A stretch of DNA of 64,000 bases from Peteryoungia algae (GTDB lineage Bacteria; Pseudomonadota; Alphaproteobacteria; Rhizobiales; Rhizobiaceae): the NCBI RefSeq assembly GCF_030369675.1, contig NZ_CP128477.1, positions 1,240,001 through 1,304,000 on the forward strand, read 5' to 3'. The notes beneath the pieces were generated by a model. That model did not search any database and had not been told where the DNA came from. It worked only from the letters and a program-made list of their open reading frames with translations. Each line of letters starts with the position of its first letter. Position 1 is the stretch's first letter. Made by a program: the position numbers and the translations under genes. Below, one piece after another: positions 16,546 to 24,492 of the stretch.

Positions 16546-17676
16546 TCACCGGACGATGGTGAGCGTCTCCGCTGCACGTGTCACGGCAGTATAGAGCCAG
16601 CGCTCGCGCGTGTCGCGAAAGGCCCAGCTCTCGTCGAACAGCACGACGTCGTTCCACTGCGACCCCTGAGCCTTGTGCACGGTCAGCGCATAGCCGTAAT
16701 CGAACTCGTCATAGCGCTTGCGCGTCGACCAGGGGATTTCGGTATCGATGTCCTCGAAGGCCGCCTTGAGGAGCTTGATCTTGGCCGCACCGCGATCCAT
16801 GTCGTCGTCCTCAGGCTTGATCAATAGGTTGATCCCCGGCTTCACCGTCTCGCGCGACGAGGTCATCACCTGCCAGAGTGAACCGTTGAGCAGACCCTTG
16901 AGCTGGTCGTTCCGCAGGCAGACGAGCTTGTCGCCAGCCTGGGGATAATCGACCGTGAACCCCTTCAATTCCCGCAGGCGCATGTTGTAGCGCCGCCGCG
17001 TCTTGTTCGTGCCGACCAGCACCTGGTCGGCGCCGAGCACGAGGTCCTGTGTGACCTCGTTCTTCGAGATCACCCGCGCCGTCGTGCCATAATCGCCATG
17101 CATGATCTCCTTGCCTTCGCGAATATGCATCGCAAGCTGGATGATCGGATTGTCACGCGCCTGGCGGTGGATATCCGTCAGCAGGTAGTCCGGCTCCTGA
17201 TCGGTGAAGAAACCACCCCCTGAGACCGGTGGCAACTGGCCCGGATCCCCCAGCACCAGGATCGGCGTGCCGAAGCTCATCAGGTCGCGGCCGAGCGCCT
17301 CGTCGACCATCGAACATTCATCGATGACGATCAGCGCCGCCTTGGCGACAGGGCTCTGACGGTTGATTGAAAACATCGGGGCGATCGAGGTCCTGCCGGT
17401 CTCCTCGTCTTCAACGGCCTCCTCGCCTCGCGGGCGATAGATCAGCGAATGAATGGTCTTTGCGTTCGAGGCTCCCCGCGAACGCAGCACCTGCGCTGCC
17501 TTTCCGGTGAATGCGGCAAACAGCACGTCGCCATCGACATGTTCGGCAAAATGTTTGGCAAGCGTCGTCTTGCCCGTACCGGCATAGCCGAACAGCCGGA
17601 AGACGGGAGTTTTCCCCTCTTTCAGCCATTTTGAAACGGCCTTGAGGGCCTCGTCTTGCTGGGGCGCGAATTGCAT
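16546..17676 (-). CDS. RecD-like AAA helicase/ATPase (UvrD C-terminal domain)
   Basis: 376 residues. SF1B helicase architecture: Walker A FGYAGTGKTTLAKHF near residue 30, Walker B LIVIDECSMVDE, a LGDPGQLPPV motif III, and the C-terminal TVHKAQGSQWNDVVLFDE plus YTAVTRAA of the UvrD_C_2 domain. Shorter than E. coli RecD and without its N-terminal region; alphaproteobacteria carry these as stand-alone proteins, sometimes labelled ATP-dependent RecD-like DNA helicase. Role in DNA repair is inferred. It lies downstream of the nitrile hydratase genes on the same strand. Confidence 0.87.
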   Translation of the reverse strand: MQFAPQQDEALKAVSKWLKEGKTPVFRLFGYAGTGKTTLAKHFAEHVDGDVLFAAFTGKAAQVLRSRGASNAKTIHSLIYRPRGEEAVEDEETGRTSIAPMFSINRQSPVAKAALIVIDECSMVDEALGRDLMSFGTPILVLGDPGQLPPVSGGGFFTDQEPDYLLTDIHRQARDNPIIQLAMHIREGKEIMHGDYGTTARVISKNEVTQDLVLGADQVLVGTNKTRRRYNMRLRELKGFTVDYPQAGDKLVCLRNDQLKGLLNGSLWQVMTSSRETVKPGINLLIKPEDDDMDRGAAKIKLLKAAFEDIDTEIPWSTRKRYDEFDYGYALTVHKAQGSQWNDVVLFDESWAFRDTRERWLYTAVTRAAETLTIVR

Positions 17677-17749
17677 GGCCTAGGTCATGCGCGGATTCGG
17701 ACGCCCGATGCAAGGCAAAAGCCGGGACAAACAGAACAAATCGTGGACA

Positions 17750-18124
17750 TCACGCCCGGCGCGGGTCGTTGGCGAGCTCAATCGGCGCCCCATGCGGCGT
17801 CGCTTCTGCCGCCCGCTGCCAGCTTTTTCGCAAAGCCTCGATCGTTTCAGTATCCGCCACCCCCTTGCGCTGAAGAAGACCGGCAAGAGCGGCAACCCAG
17901 GCATCGAAATAGTCGGAGCCATCCACAGCCCGCCCCGGCCGATGGACTTCGGCCGAGAGGCTCTCTGCCCATTCCGGCCAGTTGAACACGCCGCGCGCGT
18001 GGAGATGCACGGTCATCGCAAACGCCTGTGCATGCCAGGGTTCTGCAAAGACCGGCGCTCCCTCGGGTGATCGCGGCAGACCGGGCGAGGCGACGAGATC
18101 AGTGCTGGTCTCACAGGCGCTCAA
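17750..18124 (-). CDS. Nitrile hydratase accessory protein (activator)
   Basis: About 124 residues. Small protein of the nitrile hydratase activator family that helps insert cobalt and mature the enzyme. Core AFAMTVHLHARGVFNWPEWAESLSAEV and YFDAWVAALAGLL match the family. I prefer a TTG start at 18124 because GGGAGAG lies 6 bases upstream; an ATG at 18142 in frame has no Shine-Dalgarno. It overlaps the end of the beta-subunit gene, so translation is coupled. Confidence 0.82.
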   Translation of the reverse strand: MSACETSTDLVASPGLPRSPEGAPVFAEPWHAQAFAMTVHLHARGVFNWPEWAESLSAEVHRPGRAVDGSDYFDAWVAALAGLLQRKGVADTETIEALRKSWQRAAEATPHGAPIELANDPRRA

Positions 18125-18770
18125 GATAGCTCTCCCAGCCATCGATGGAGACGGTGAGTGTCGGATCGGCGCCCTCGCCCCAGATCTCTGCCGCCGTAAA
18201 GATCACGGTATAGACCCATTGCGGGTTCTCGCCGCGCCCATGCGCATTGTCGTCGGGAAAGACAAAGCCACCCTGCACGGCCTCGACGACACCCGCCTTC
18301 GCCCGAGCATAGCGCGGAAGGCGGGTATGCCCCGCCGGATTGAGATTCTTCGTCCGCACCCGGTCACCGATGGCAAACTTCGGCACCGTCGCCACGGGTC
18401 GATCACACGGCCCGCCCCGCGCCAGCACCGCATCGACCATTTCGGATTTCAATACACGTTTTGGCGCGTGTCCCTGCTCCAGATGCCGACCGGTTGCCAG
18501 CTCCTGGCCGGTTGCGAAACCATGCCGTTCGAGCAGCATCTCGATACCGCGTATCCAGATCTCGTAATAGCTGGCCGCCAGATAGTTGGCTGGCGGAATG
18601 CTCTCGCGCGCATGCCGGCTTTCGTCGATTGTCCAGGCCCCGAAGGCGCCGCAGGACAGCGTGATGCCGAGCGCCCGCTTCTCCCATTCGGCATGAAAGT
18701 ATGGCTCATCCTTTTCAGGCGCGACGAGACCGAAGCCCATTTGCCCGCCAAGATCATGCGGCCCGTTCAT
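18111..18770 (-). CDS. nthB: Nitrile hydratase subunit beta
   Basis: 219 residues. Partner of the alpha subunit; together they hydrate nitriles to amides. Begins [14 protein letters not shown], the standard beta-subunit start, followed by [14 protein letters not shown] and a C-terminal SH3-like domain with [32 protein letters not shown]. The ATG at 18770 overlaps the alpha stop (ATGA); upstream open frame is shadow of the alpha gene. Confidence 0.93.
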   Translation of the reverse strand: MNGPHDLGGQMGFGLVAPEKDEPYFHAEWEKRALGITLSCGAFGAWTIDESRHARESIPPANYLAASYYEIWIRGIEMLLERHGFATGQELATGRHLEQGHAPKRVLKSEMVDAVLARGGPCDRPVATVPKFAIGDRVRTKNLNPAGHTRLPRYARAKAGVVEAVQGGFVFPDDNAHGRGENPQWVYTVIFTAAEIWGEGADPTLTVSIDGWESYLERL

Positions 18771-19402
18771 CGCAACGCCTCCGGCGAGAGCGCGAGCCCC
18801 GTGCCGATCATCGAGTCCCGCGTCACGAGATTGGCAAGCGCCTCTTCGGCGAGCCCCTCCGTGTCGGCGGGACGCTGAGGCACGACAAGATACCGCAGCT
18901 CCGCCGTCGAATCCCAGACGCGTATGCCCATAGTCTCCGGCAAGGTCACCCCGAACTCGGCCAACACGCCGCGCGGATCGATCACCGCCCGCGAACGATA
19001 GGCCGGCGCCTTGTACCAGACCGGCGGCAGGCCGAGCACCGACCAAGGATAACAGGAGCAGAGCGTGCAGACGACGAGATTGTGGGTCTCGGGCGTATTG
19101 AAGACGGCCCGCATATGCTCGCCCTGCCGCCCGGTATAGCCGAGGCTCGTGATCGCTGCCGTCGCATCCCGCTTCAACCATTCGGCGAAGTTTTGATCGG
19201 CCCAGGCTTTGGCAACGACGCGTGCGCCGTTTCTCGGGCCCACCTTCGTCTCGTAGGTCTCGACAATTGCGTCGATTGCACCAGGATCGATCAGGCCCTT
19301 TTCGGTCAGAAGGGTTTCCAGCGCTTTGACCCGCGCCTGCATGTCGGAATAGTGGTTATCATGATGATGATCGTCGTGGTCGTGGTGATGGCCGGACATC
19401 AT
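18767..19402 (-). CDS. nthA: Nitrile hydratase subunit alpha, cobalt type
   Basis: 211 residues, catalytic subunit that binds the metal. The metal-claw motif VCTLCSC is at residues 111-117; threonine at its third position marks the cobalt class (serine marks iron). The first ~18 residues are extremely His/Asp rich (two HHH runs in [16 protein letters not shown]), a possible cobalt-collecting tail. First gene of the alpha-beta-activator operon. No amidase, aldoxime dehydratase or cobalt transporter is adjacent, so the amide product must be handled elsewhere. Confidence 0.95.
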   Translation of the reverse strand: MMSGHHHDHDDHHHDNHYSDMQARVKALETLLTEKGLIDPGAIDAIVETYETKVGPRNGARVVAKAWADQNFAEWLKRDATAAITSLGYTGRQGEHMRAVFNTPETHNLVVCTLCSCYPWSVLGLPPVWYKAPAYRSRAVIDPRGVLAEFGVTLPETMGIRVWDSTAELRYLVVPQRPADTEGLAEEALANLVTRDSMIGTGLALSPEALR

Positions 19403-19408
19403 TGTTTC

Positions 19409-20002
19409 CTATTTCAGCATGGGCCAGAGACTGAGCACCAGGAGCAAAGCCATGGTGATGTTGAACCATTTGAGCCGCACCGGCACCGAGAGCCACTCGC
19501 GCAGCGCCGAACCGAAGCCGGCCCAGGTCGACACGCTGGGCACGTTGACCGCGGCAAAAACCAGCGCGACGATCGAAACTGTCAGAGCATATTGCTCCGG
19601 GTCAGGATAGACCGCCATCGCCGTGATCGCCATGACCCAGGCTTTCGGATTGACCCACTGGAAGGCGGCCGCGCCGAGAAAGGTCATCGGGCGGGCCTTT
19701 GCCTCGCCCTTGCCCATCGAGCGTGACGAGCCGATTTTCCAGGCGATCCAGAGAAGGTAGAGCCCACCTGCGACCTTGAGCGCGACAAAGGCCGGTGGAT
19801 AAGCGGCCAGAAGCGCGCCGAGACCAAGCCCCACGGCAATCAGCAGCGAGAGAAAGCCGGCACCGATGCCGAACATGTGGGGAATGGTCCGCCGGAAGCC
19901 GAAGTTCACCCCCGAGGCGAACAGCATCATGTTGTTCGGTCCCGGCGTGATCGAGGTCGCGAAGGCGAAGAGGGCGAGCGCGAGCAGCGTATCGACCGAC
20001 AT
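19409..20002 (-). CDS. LysE/RhtB family amino-acid exporter
   Basis: About 197 residues with roughly six membrane helices. ATSITPGPNNMMLFASGVNFGFRRTIPHMFGIGAGF near the N terminus is the LysE/Rht signature. Inner-membrane efflux of an amino acid or derivative; specificity unknown. GGAGA precedes the ATG at 20002, and the open frame upstream to 20161 is non-coding. Its stop lies 6 bases before the alpha-subunit start of nitrile hydratase, so it may lead that operon. Confidence 0.88.
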   Translation of the reverse strand: MSVDTLLALALFAFATSITPGPNNMMLFASGVNFGFRRTIPHMFGIGAGFLSLLIAVGLGLGALLAAYPPAFVALKVAGGLYLLWIAWKIGSSRSMGKGEAKARPMTFLGAAAFQWVNPKAWVMAITAMAVYPDPEQYALTVSIVALVFAAVNVPSVSTWAGFGSALREWLSVPVRLKWFNITMALLLVLSLWPMLK

Positions 20003-20175
20003 GAATGTTTCTCCTCCAGATCTTGAGGTGAGCCTAGCTGGCCCATCCTCACAAACCATCCGCAATCTTGTGACGGTGACACGAAGGGCCCCCAGTGGAG
20101 AGCACTGCGTCATTTGACGCTTGCTGCGCCGATGCGTGTGGTTATCTTGATGACGACACAAGCGAGGACCGCACG

Positions 20176-21021
20176 ATGCACGACGCCATTCCGACTGTCA
20201 CCTTGCCGGGCGGCGAGGACGTCCCGAGCCTCGGCTTCGGCACCTGGATGATGGGCGTGGACAAGTCCGTCGCAAAAGTCGAAATCGATACGATTAGGCT
20301 GGCGCTCGATCTCGGAATGACAGTAATCGACACCGCCGAAATGTATGGTGACGGCGGCGCGGAACGCATTGTCGGCACGGCGTTGAAGGACAGGCGCGAG
20401 GACGCTTTCCTCGTCTCCAAGGTCCTTCCATGGAACGCGAGTTACAGCGGCACCATCAAGGCGTGCCACGCCAGTCTCGACCGTCTGGGCACGGATCATC
20501 TCGACCTCTATCTCCTGCACTGGCGGGGTGAGTACCCGCTCGACGACACGGTTGCCGCCATGGAAGAACTGAAGGCCGCTGGCCGCATACGCGCCTGGGG
20601 TGTTTCCAATTTCGACATCGGCGACATGGAAGAACTTCTCGAGGTGGCTGACGGCAAGAACTGCAGCGTCAATCAGGTTCTCTACAATCTCTCTCGCCGT
20701 GGTATCGAATTCGATCTTCTGCCTTGGTGCCAGGAGCACGGCATTCCGGTCATGGCCTATTCACCGATCGAGCAAGGGCGAATTCTGGACAATCCCGAAC
20801 TGATCCACATCGCCAAGGCGTACCAGGCCACCCCGGCCCAGGTCGCCCTCGCCTTCCTGTTGGAACGTGAGGGGGTGATCCCGATCCCGAAGACCTCGAG
20901 CCCTCGCCGCCTGCAGGAAAATCGCGAGGCGGTTGATCTCGACATATCCGAGGATGACTGGGCGCGCCTCGATGCCGCCTTCCCACCGCCGGCGCGCAAA
21001 GTGCCGCTGGAGATGCTGTAA
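20176..21021 (+). CDS. Aldo/keto reductase
   Basis: 281 residues, NADPH-dependent oxidoreductase of the AKR superfamily. Visible tetrad: Asp and Tyr in [18 protein letters not shown], Lys in [12 protein letters not shown], His in [14 protein letters not shown]. The NADP-binding end reads [20 protein letters not shown]. Similar to DkgB/YeaE-like reductases; substrate unknown. The ATG at 20176 follows GAGG by 8 bases. Divergent from lysE. Confidence 0.9.
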   Translation: MHDAIPTVTLPGGEDVPSLGFGTWMMGVDKSVAKVEIDTIRLALDLGMTVIDTAEMYGDGGAERIVGTALKDRREDAFLVSKVLPWNASYSGTIKACHASLDRLGTDHLDLYLLHWRGEYPLDDTVAAMEELKAAGRIRAWGVSNFDIGDMEELLEVADGKNCSVNQVLYNLSRRGIEFDLLPWCQEHGIPVMAYSPIEQGRILDNPELIHIAKAYQATPAQVALAFLLEREGVIPIPKTSSPRRLQENREAVDLDISEDDWARLDAAFPPPARKVPLEML

Positions 21022-21183
21022 ACGGTGGAGGAGCAAGCGCTCCCGATCCTCTCCCCAGCATCGGAAAATCGTGATCTATCCACAGGCCCTGCATTTGCGG
21101 CACTTTACGCCAGCCCCTCAGGAAATTAGGAGATTGCCTAATTCGAGAATTGCGGAGAGAGAGCCGCACGGCTGAGGGACCAC

Positions 21184-21720
21184 ATGGCGAAACGCGGCAA
21201 GACCGACCTGCACCCGGCGATGGACAAGACCTCGTCCCGCGTCTTCCATGCGCTAGCTTCCGATCCTCGCCGCATGATGCTGCTACACCTCTCCCAGGCG
21301 ACCCTGACCGCCGGCGAGATCGCAGCCCGTTTCGACATGGCCAAGCCCTCGATCTCCCAGCACCTCTCGATCCTGGAAAATGCCGAGCTGATCGAAGGCG
21401 AGAAGAAGGGGCAATACATCCATTACAGCCTGAAACCTGCAGCCCTGCGGCATGCGCTGGCAGCGATGTTGACCGCGACCGAAGTCGCGGGCGAAGAAGC
21501 CGAGGCAGTGGCTAGGGAGGGCACGGCCATAAAGGTCAAAAAGCCCTCGAAGAAAAAGGCCGGCCCGGCAGAGTCAGAACTATCCGCCCAGCAGCCTGGC
21601 AAAGCCTCGAAGGCTCAGAAGACCGAGAAACCCGCCAGGGAAAAGCCGAAAAAGGCGGACGCCGATCTGCCTCCGGCACCACAGCAGATGGGCCTTCTCG
21701 ACCTGCTCGGCATGAACTGA
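21184..21720 (+). CDS. ArsR-family regulator with lysine-rich C-terminal tail
   Basis: 178 residues. Residues ~15-85 form an ArsR winged helix (VFHALASDPRRMMLLHLSQATLTAGEIAARFDMAKPSISQHLSILENAELI ... GQYIHYSL). There is no CVC metal motif, so this is not a metal sensor of the ArsR/SmtB type. The remaining ~80 residues are low complexity, rich in Lys, Ala, Glu and Pro, and end in MGLLDLLGMN, reminiscent of a histone-like or protein-interaction tail. AGGGA precedes the ATG. A bidirectional terminator follows. Target genes unknown. Confidence 0.83.
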   Translation: MAKRGKTDLHPAMDKTSSRVFHALASDPRRMMLLHLSQATLTAGEIAARFDMAKPSISQHLSILENAELIEGEKKGQYIHYSLKPAALRHALAAMLTATEVAGEEAEAVAREGTAIKVKKPSKKKAGPAESELSAQQPGKASKAQKTEKPAREKPKKADADLPPAPQQMGLLDLLGMN

Positions 21721-21726
21721 AAACAG

Positions 21727-21753
21727 AAAGGGCGACCGAAAGGTCGCCCTTTT
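21727..21753. terminator. Bidirectional Rho-independent terminator between arsR-like gene and ilvH
   Basis: Perfect 11-bp stem AAAGGGCGACC/GGTCGCCCTTT with a GAAA loop; T-rich on both strands. It serves the two convergent genes. Confidence 0.92.
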
Positions 21754-21778
21754 GTTATTTCGGGAAATCCCGAAGTCC

Positions 21779-22351
21779 TTACATGCCCTGCGGACCACGG
21801 TTCATCGCGGCGATCCCGGTGCGGCAGATCTCGTTGAGGCCGAGCGGCTTCATGATCGAGACGAACTGGTCGATCTTCGACGACTTGCCGGTGATCTCGA
21901 AGATGAAGTGGTCGACGGTCGCGTCGACCACCTTGGCCTGGAAGGCATCGGCCAGACGCAACGTTTCGGCCCGCATCTCGCCGGTCGAAACGACCTTCAC
22001 CAGCGCCACTTCGCGCTCGATTGGCCGTTCCTGGCCGAGTTCGCGCGCCCTGACCGTCAGGTCCAGCACCCGGTGTACGGGTACGATCCGCTCGAGCTGC
22101 GCCTTGATTTGTTCGAGCACACCGGGCGTGCCGCGCGTGACGATGGTGATGCGCGACAGATGCGCCTCATGCTCGGTCTCGGAAACGGTCAGGCTCTCGA
22201 TATTGTAACCACGGCCGGAAAACAGGCCGATGACACGAGCGAGAACGCCCGGCTCATTGTCGACCAGCACCGAGAGCGTATGGCTCTCGATGGCGGACGT
22301 TTCCTTGGCGATGAAATAGGCCGAACCGGTCGGCTGAAGATGTGCGTTCAT
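21779..22351 (-). CDS. ilvH: Acetolactate synthase small (regulatory) subunit
   Basis: 190 residues. Regulatory subunit that gives valine feedback inhibition to the IlvI catalytic subunit. The N-terminal ACT domain reads HTLSVLVDNEPGVLARVIGLFSGRGYNIESLTV and the C-terminal ALS_ss domain has VDHFIFEITGKSSKIDQFVSIMKPLG. Length is typical for the long alphaproteobacterial form. It lies 17 bases after ilvI on the same transcript. Confidence 0.96.
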   Translation of the reverse strand: MNAHLQPTGSAYFIAKETSAIESHTLSVLVDNEPGVLARVIGLFSGRGYNIESLTVSETEHEAHLSRITIVTRGTPGVLEQIKAQLERIVPVHRVLDLTVRARELGQERPIEREVALVKVVSTGEMRAETLRLADAFQAKVVDATVDHFIFEITGKSSKIDQFVSIMKPLGLNEICRTGIAAMNRGPQGM

Positions 22352-22368
22352 GGTTCTGTTCCTCCCGG

Positions 22369-24147
22369 TCAGACGAGCTGACGGCCCTTGGCATCGATGG
22401 CATTGGCGACGGCTTCGTCGGTCGCCTCGTCCGGCAGCAGCATCTCGTTATGCGCCTTGCCCGACGGGATCATCGGGAAGCAGTTGGCGAGATTGGCGAC
22501 GCGGCAATCGAAGATGACGGGCTTCTTGACGTCGATCATTTCCTGGATGGCACCATCGAGATCGCCAGGCTTCTCGCAGCGGATACCGACCCCACCATAG
22601 GCTTCCGCCAGCTTGACGAAATCCGGCATGGCTTCCGTGTAGGAGTTCGACAGACGGTTGCCATGCAGCAGCTGCTGCCACTGGCGCACCATGCCCATAT
22701 ACTGGTTGTTCAGGATGAACACCTTGACCGGCAGCTCATACTGGATGGCGCAGGACATTTCCTGGATGCACATCTGGATCGAGGCGTCGCCCGCGACATC
22801 GATGACCAGCGCATCGGGATGCGCGACCTGCACGCCGATGGCAGCCGGCAGGCCGTAGCCCATGGTGCCGAGACCGCCCGAGGTCATCCAGCGGTTCGGC
22901 TGCTCGAAGCCGATATACTGGGCCGCCCACATCTGGTGCTGACCGACTTCGGTCGTGATGTAGGTATCGCGATGTTTGGTCAGTTCATAGAGCCGCTGCA
23001 ACGCGTATTGCGGCATGATGACATCCTTGGACGGCGTGTAGGCGAAGGAATTGCGGGCCCGCCACTTGGCAATGCTCGTATTCCAATCGGCCGTCTGGGA
23101 AGCCTCTGGCTTCTTCGGCAGGGCCCGCCAGGCGCGAACCATGTCTTCCAGAACCCGGCCGACATCGCCGGTGATCGGCACGTCGACGCGGACATTCTTG
23201 TTGATCGACGACGGATCGATATCGATGTGGATCTTCTTCGAATCCGGCGAAAACGCATTCAGGCGCCCGGTGATGCGGTCGTCGAAGCGCGCGCCGATGC
23301 AGACCATCACGTCGCAATCATGCATGGCCATGTTGGCTTCGTAGGAACCGTGCATGCCGAGCATGCCGAGCCAGTTCTTGCCCGAGGCCGGATAGCAGCC
23401 GAGGCCCATCAGCGTCGAGGTGATCGGGAAATCGGTGAGCGAAACGAGCTCGCGCAGCAGCTTGGTGGCTTCCGGGCCGGAATTGACGACCCCCCCGCCC
23501 GAATAGATCACCGGCCGACGGGCCGTAGCCATCAGTTCGACGGCGGCCTGGATTGCGCGTGCGTCACCGGTGACCTTCGGCTGGTAACTCTTCAAGGCCT
23601 TGTGCGAATCCGGCGGTGTATAGGTGCCGGTGGCGAACTGGATGTCCTTGGGCACATCGACGAGAACCGGGCCAGGGCGACCGGTCTGGGCGATACGGAA
23701 GGCCTCATGAATCACGCTAGCCAGCTGGTTGACGTCCTTGACCAGCCAATTGTGCTTGGTGCAGGGACGCGTGATACCAACGGTATCGCATTCCTGAAAC
23801 GCATCCGAGCCGATCAGCGAGGTCGGGACCTGACCGGAGATGCAGACCAGAGGAACGCTGTCCATCAGCGCGTCCTGCAACGGGGTGACGGCATTGGTAG
23901 CGCCGGGACCGGATGTGACCAGCATGACGCCGACCTTGCCGGTCGAACGCGCATAGCCTTCCGCCGCATGGCCGGCGCCCTGCTCGTGACGAACCAGGAT
24001 GTGCTGGATTTCGTCCTGCTGGAAGATCTCGTCATAGATCGGAAGCACGGCCCCGCCGGGATAGCCGAAGATGTGCTCGACACCGTTATCTTTCAGCGCG
24101 CGCAGGACGATCTCGGCGCCAGTCATCTGATTGTCTTTACCCGTCAT
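22369..24147 (-). CDS. ilvI: Acetolactate synthase large (catalytic) subunit
   Basis: 592 residues. ThDP-, Mg- and FAD-dependent enzyme that condenses pyruvate with pyruvate or 2-oxobutyrate, the first step to branched-chain amino acids. N-terminal MTGAEIVLRALKDNGVEHIFGYPGGAVLPIY, the catalytic Glu in RHEQGAGHAAEGYAR, and the ThDP motif VAGDASIQMCIQEM ... FILNNQYMG are present. The ATG at 24147 (MTGKDNQ) is preferred; the open frame to 24231 runs through the leader terminator. A structured RNA with its own terminator ends 56 bases upstream. Confidence 0.97.
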   Translation of the reverse strand: MTGKDNQMTGAEIVLRALKDNGVEHIFGYPGGAVLPIYDEIFQQDEIQHILVRHEQGAGHAAEGYARSTGKVGVMLVTSGPGATNAVTPLQDALMDSVPLVCISGQVPTSLIGSDAFQECDTVGITRPCTKHNWLVKDVNQLASVIHEAFRIAQTGRPGPVLVDVPKDIQFATGTYTPPDSHKALKSYQPKVTGDARAIQAAVELMATARRPVIYSGGGVVNSGPEATKLLRELVSLTDFPITSTLMGLGCYPASGKNWLGMLGMHGSYEANMAMHDCDVMVCIGARFDDRITGRLNAFSPDSKKIHIDIDPSSINKNVRVDVPITGDVGRVLEDMVRAWRALPKKPEASQTADWNTSIAKWRARNSFAYTPSKDVIMPQYALQRLYELTKHRDTYITTEVGQHQMWAAQYIGFEQPNRWMTSGGLGTMGYGLPAAIGVQVAHPDALVIDVAGDASIQMCIQEMSCAIQYELPVKVFILNNQYMGMVRQWQQLLHGNRLSNSYTEAMPDFVKLAEAYGGVGIRCEKPGDLDGAIQEMIDVKKPVIFDCRVANLANCFPMIPSGKAHNEMLLPDEATDEAVANAIDAKGRQLV

Positions 24148-24202
24148 GCTGTGTTTCCATCTGCCTTCTTGGTTTTTGGGCTGATAACCCGGTTCAGGGC
24201 AT

Positions 24203-24225
24203 AAAAAAAGGCCCCTTGAGGAGCC
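24203..24225 (-). terminator. Rho-independent terminator of the ilvI-upstream RNA
   Basis: Seven-bp stem with one G-U pair, TCAA loop, then seven T on the minus strand. It lies between the candidate promoter and the ilvI start, so any ilvI transcript from upstream must read through it. Confidence 0.8.
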
Positions 24226-24320
24226 TGTCATCTAGCGCATGGGTGGCTATCGCCGGATGGTTACACCATCCTGCCCATGCGCCGTCCCACCACGATAAGT
24301 GCAACCGAGTTTTTCATGGA
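24203..24320 (-). ncRNA. Structured RNA in front of ilvI (candidate alpha-r45 sRNA or leader)
   Basis: Reading the minus strand, GCGCATGGG (24282-24274) pairs with CCCATGCGC (24243-24235), enclosing a second hairpin GGATGG/CCATCC. A short terminator hairpin AGGCTCC-TCAA-GGGGCCT with seven T (to 24203) follows. A sigma-70-like promoter sits upstream at 24354-24327. The place, between the miaA neighbourhood and ilvI, agrees with my memory of the rhizobial alpha-r45 sRNA family. It could instead act as an attenuator of ilvI; I see no leader peptide rich in Ile/Val/Leu codons. Ends are estimated. Confidence 0.65.
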
Positions 24321-24326
24321 GCGAAG

Positions 24327-24354
24327 TGTTAGCCAGAAAGCAGCCCAGCGTCAA
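24327..24354 (-). promoter_or_regulatory. Candidate sigma-70 promoter of the ilvI-upstream RNA
   Basis: On the minus strand TTGAC (24354-24350), 17 bases, then CTAACA (24332-24327). This fits the rhizobial pattern CTTGAC-N17-CTATAT in spacing and mostly in sequence, predicting a start near 24320. Confidence 0.5.
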
Positions 24355-24492
24355 CGCATCTTTCGTAACTTTTGCTGACGGCTCGCGAAAGTTTGTTGCG
24401 CCGAAGCCTTCAATCTTCGCGGCCGCTTTAACGAAATACACCATATTTTAAGCGCTCAGTCCTAAGCTTGCGCCAGCAGGGAGAATGCGCGC

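Noticed and set aside
16543..16565. Terminator between the DUF4405 gene and the helicase gene
   Set aside because: CGCTCACC/GGTGAGCG is a perfect 8-bp inverted repeat but lacks a T tract on either strand and overlaps the helicase stop; too weak to list.
21066..21090. Further DnaA-box-like CTATCCACA after the aldo/keto reductase gene
   Set aside because: A single site one mismatch from consensus, expected by chance in a 64 kb window.
22342..24204. 620-codon plus-strand open frame
   Set aside because: Antisense shadow of ilvI in a GC-rich genome; the ilvI frame has all acetolactate synthase motifs.
24247..24444. 65-codon leader peptide upstream of ilvI
   Set aside because: The frame is not enriched in Ile, Leu or Val codons and runs through the RNA hairpins, so it does not look like an attenuation leader.
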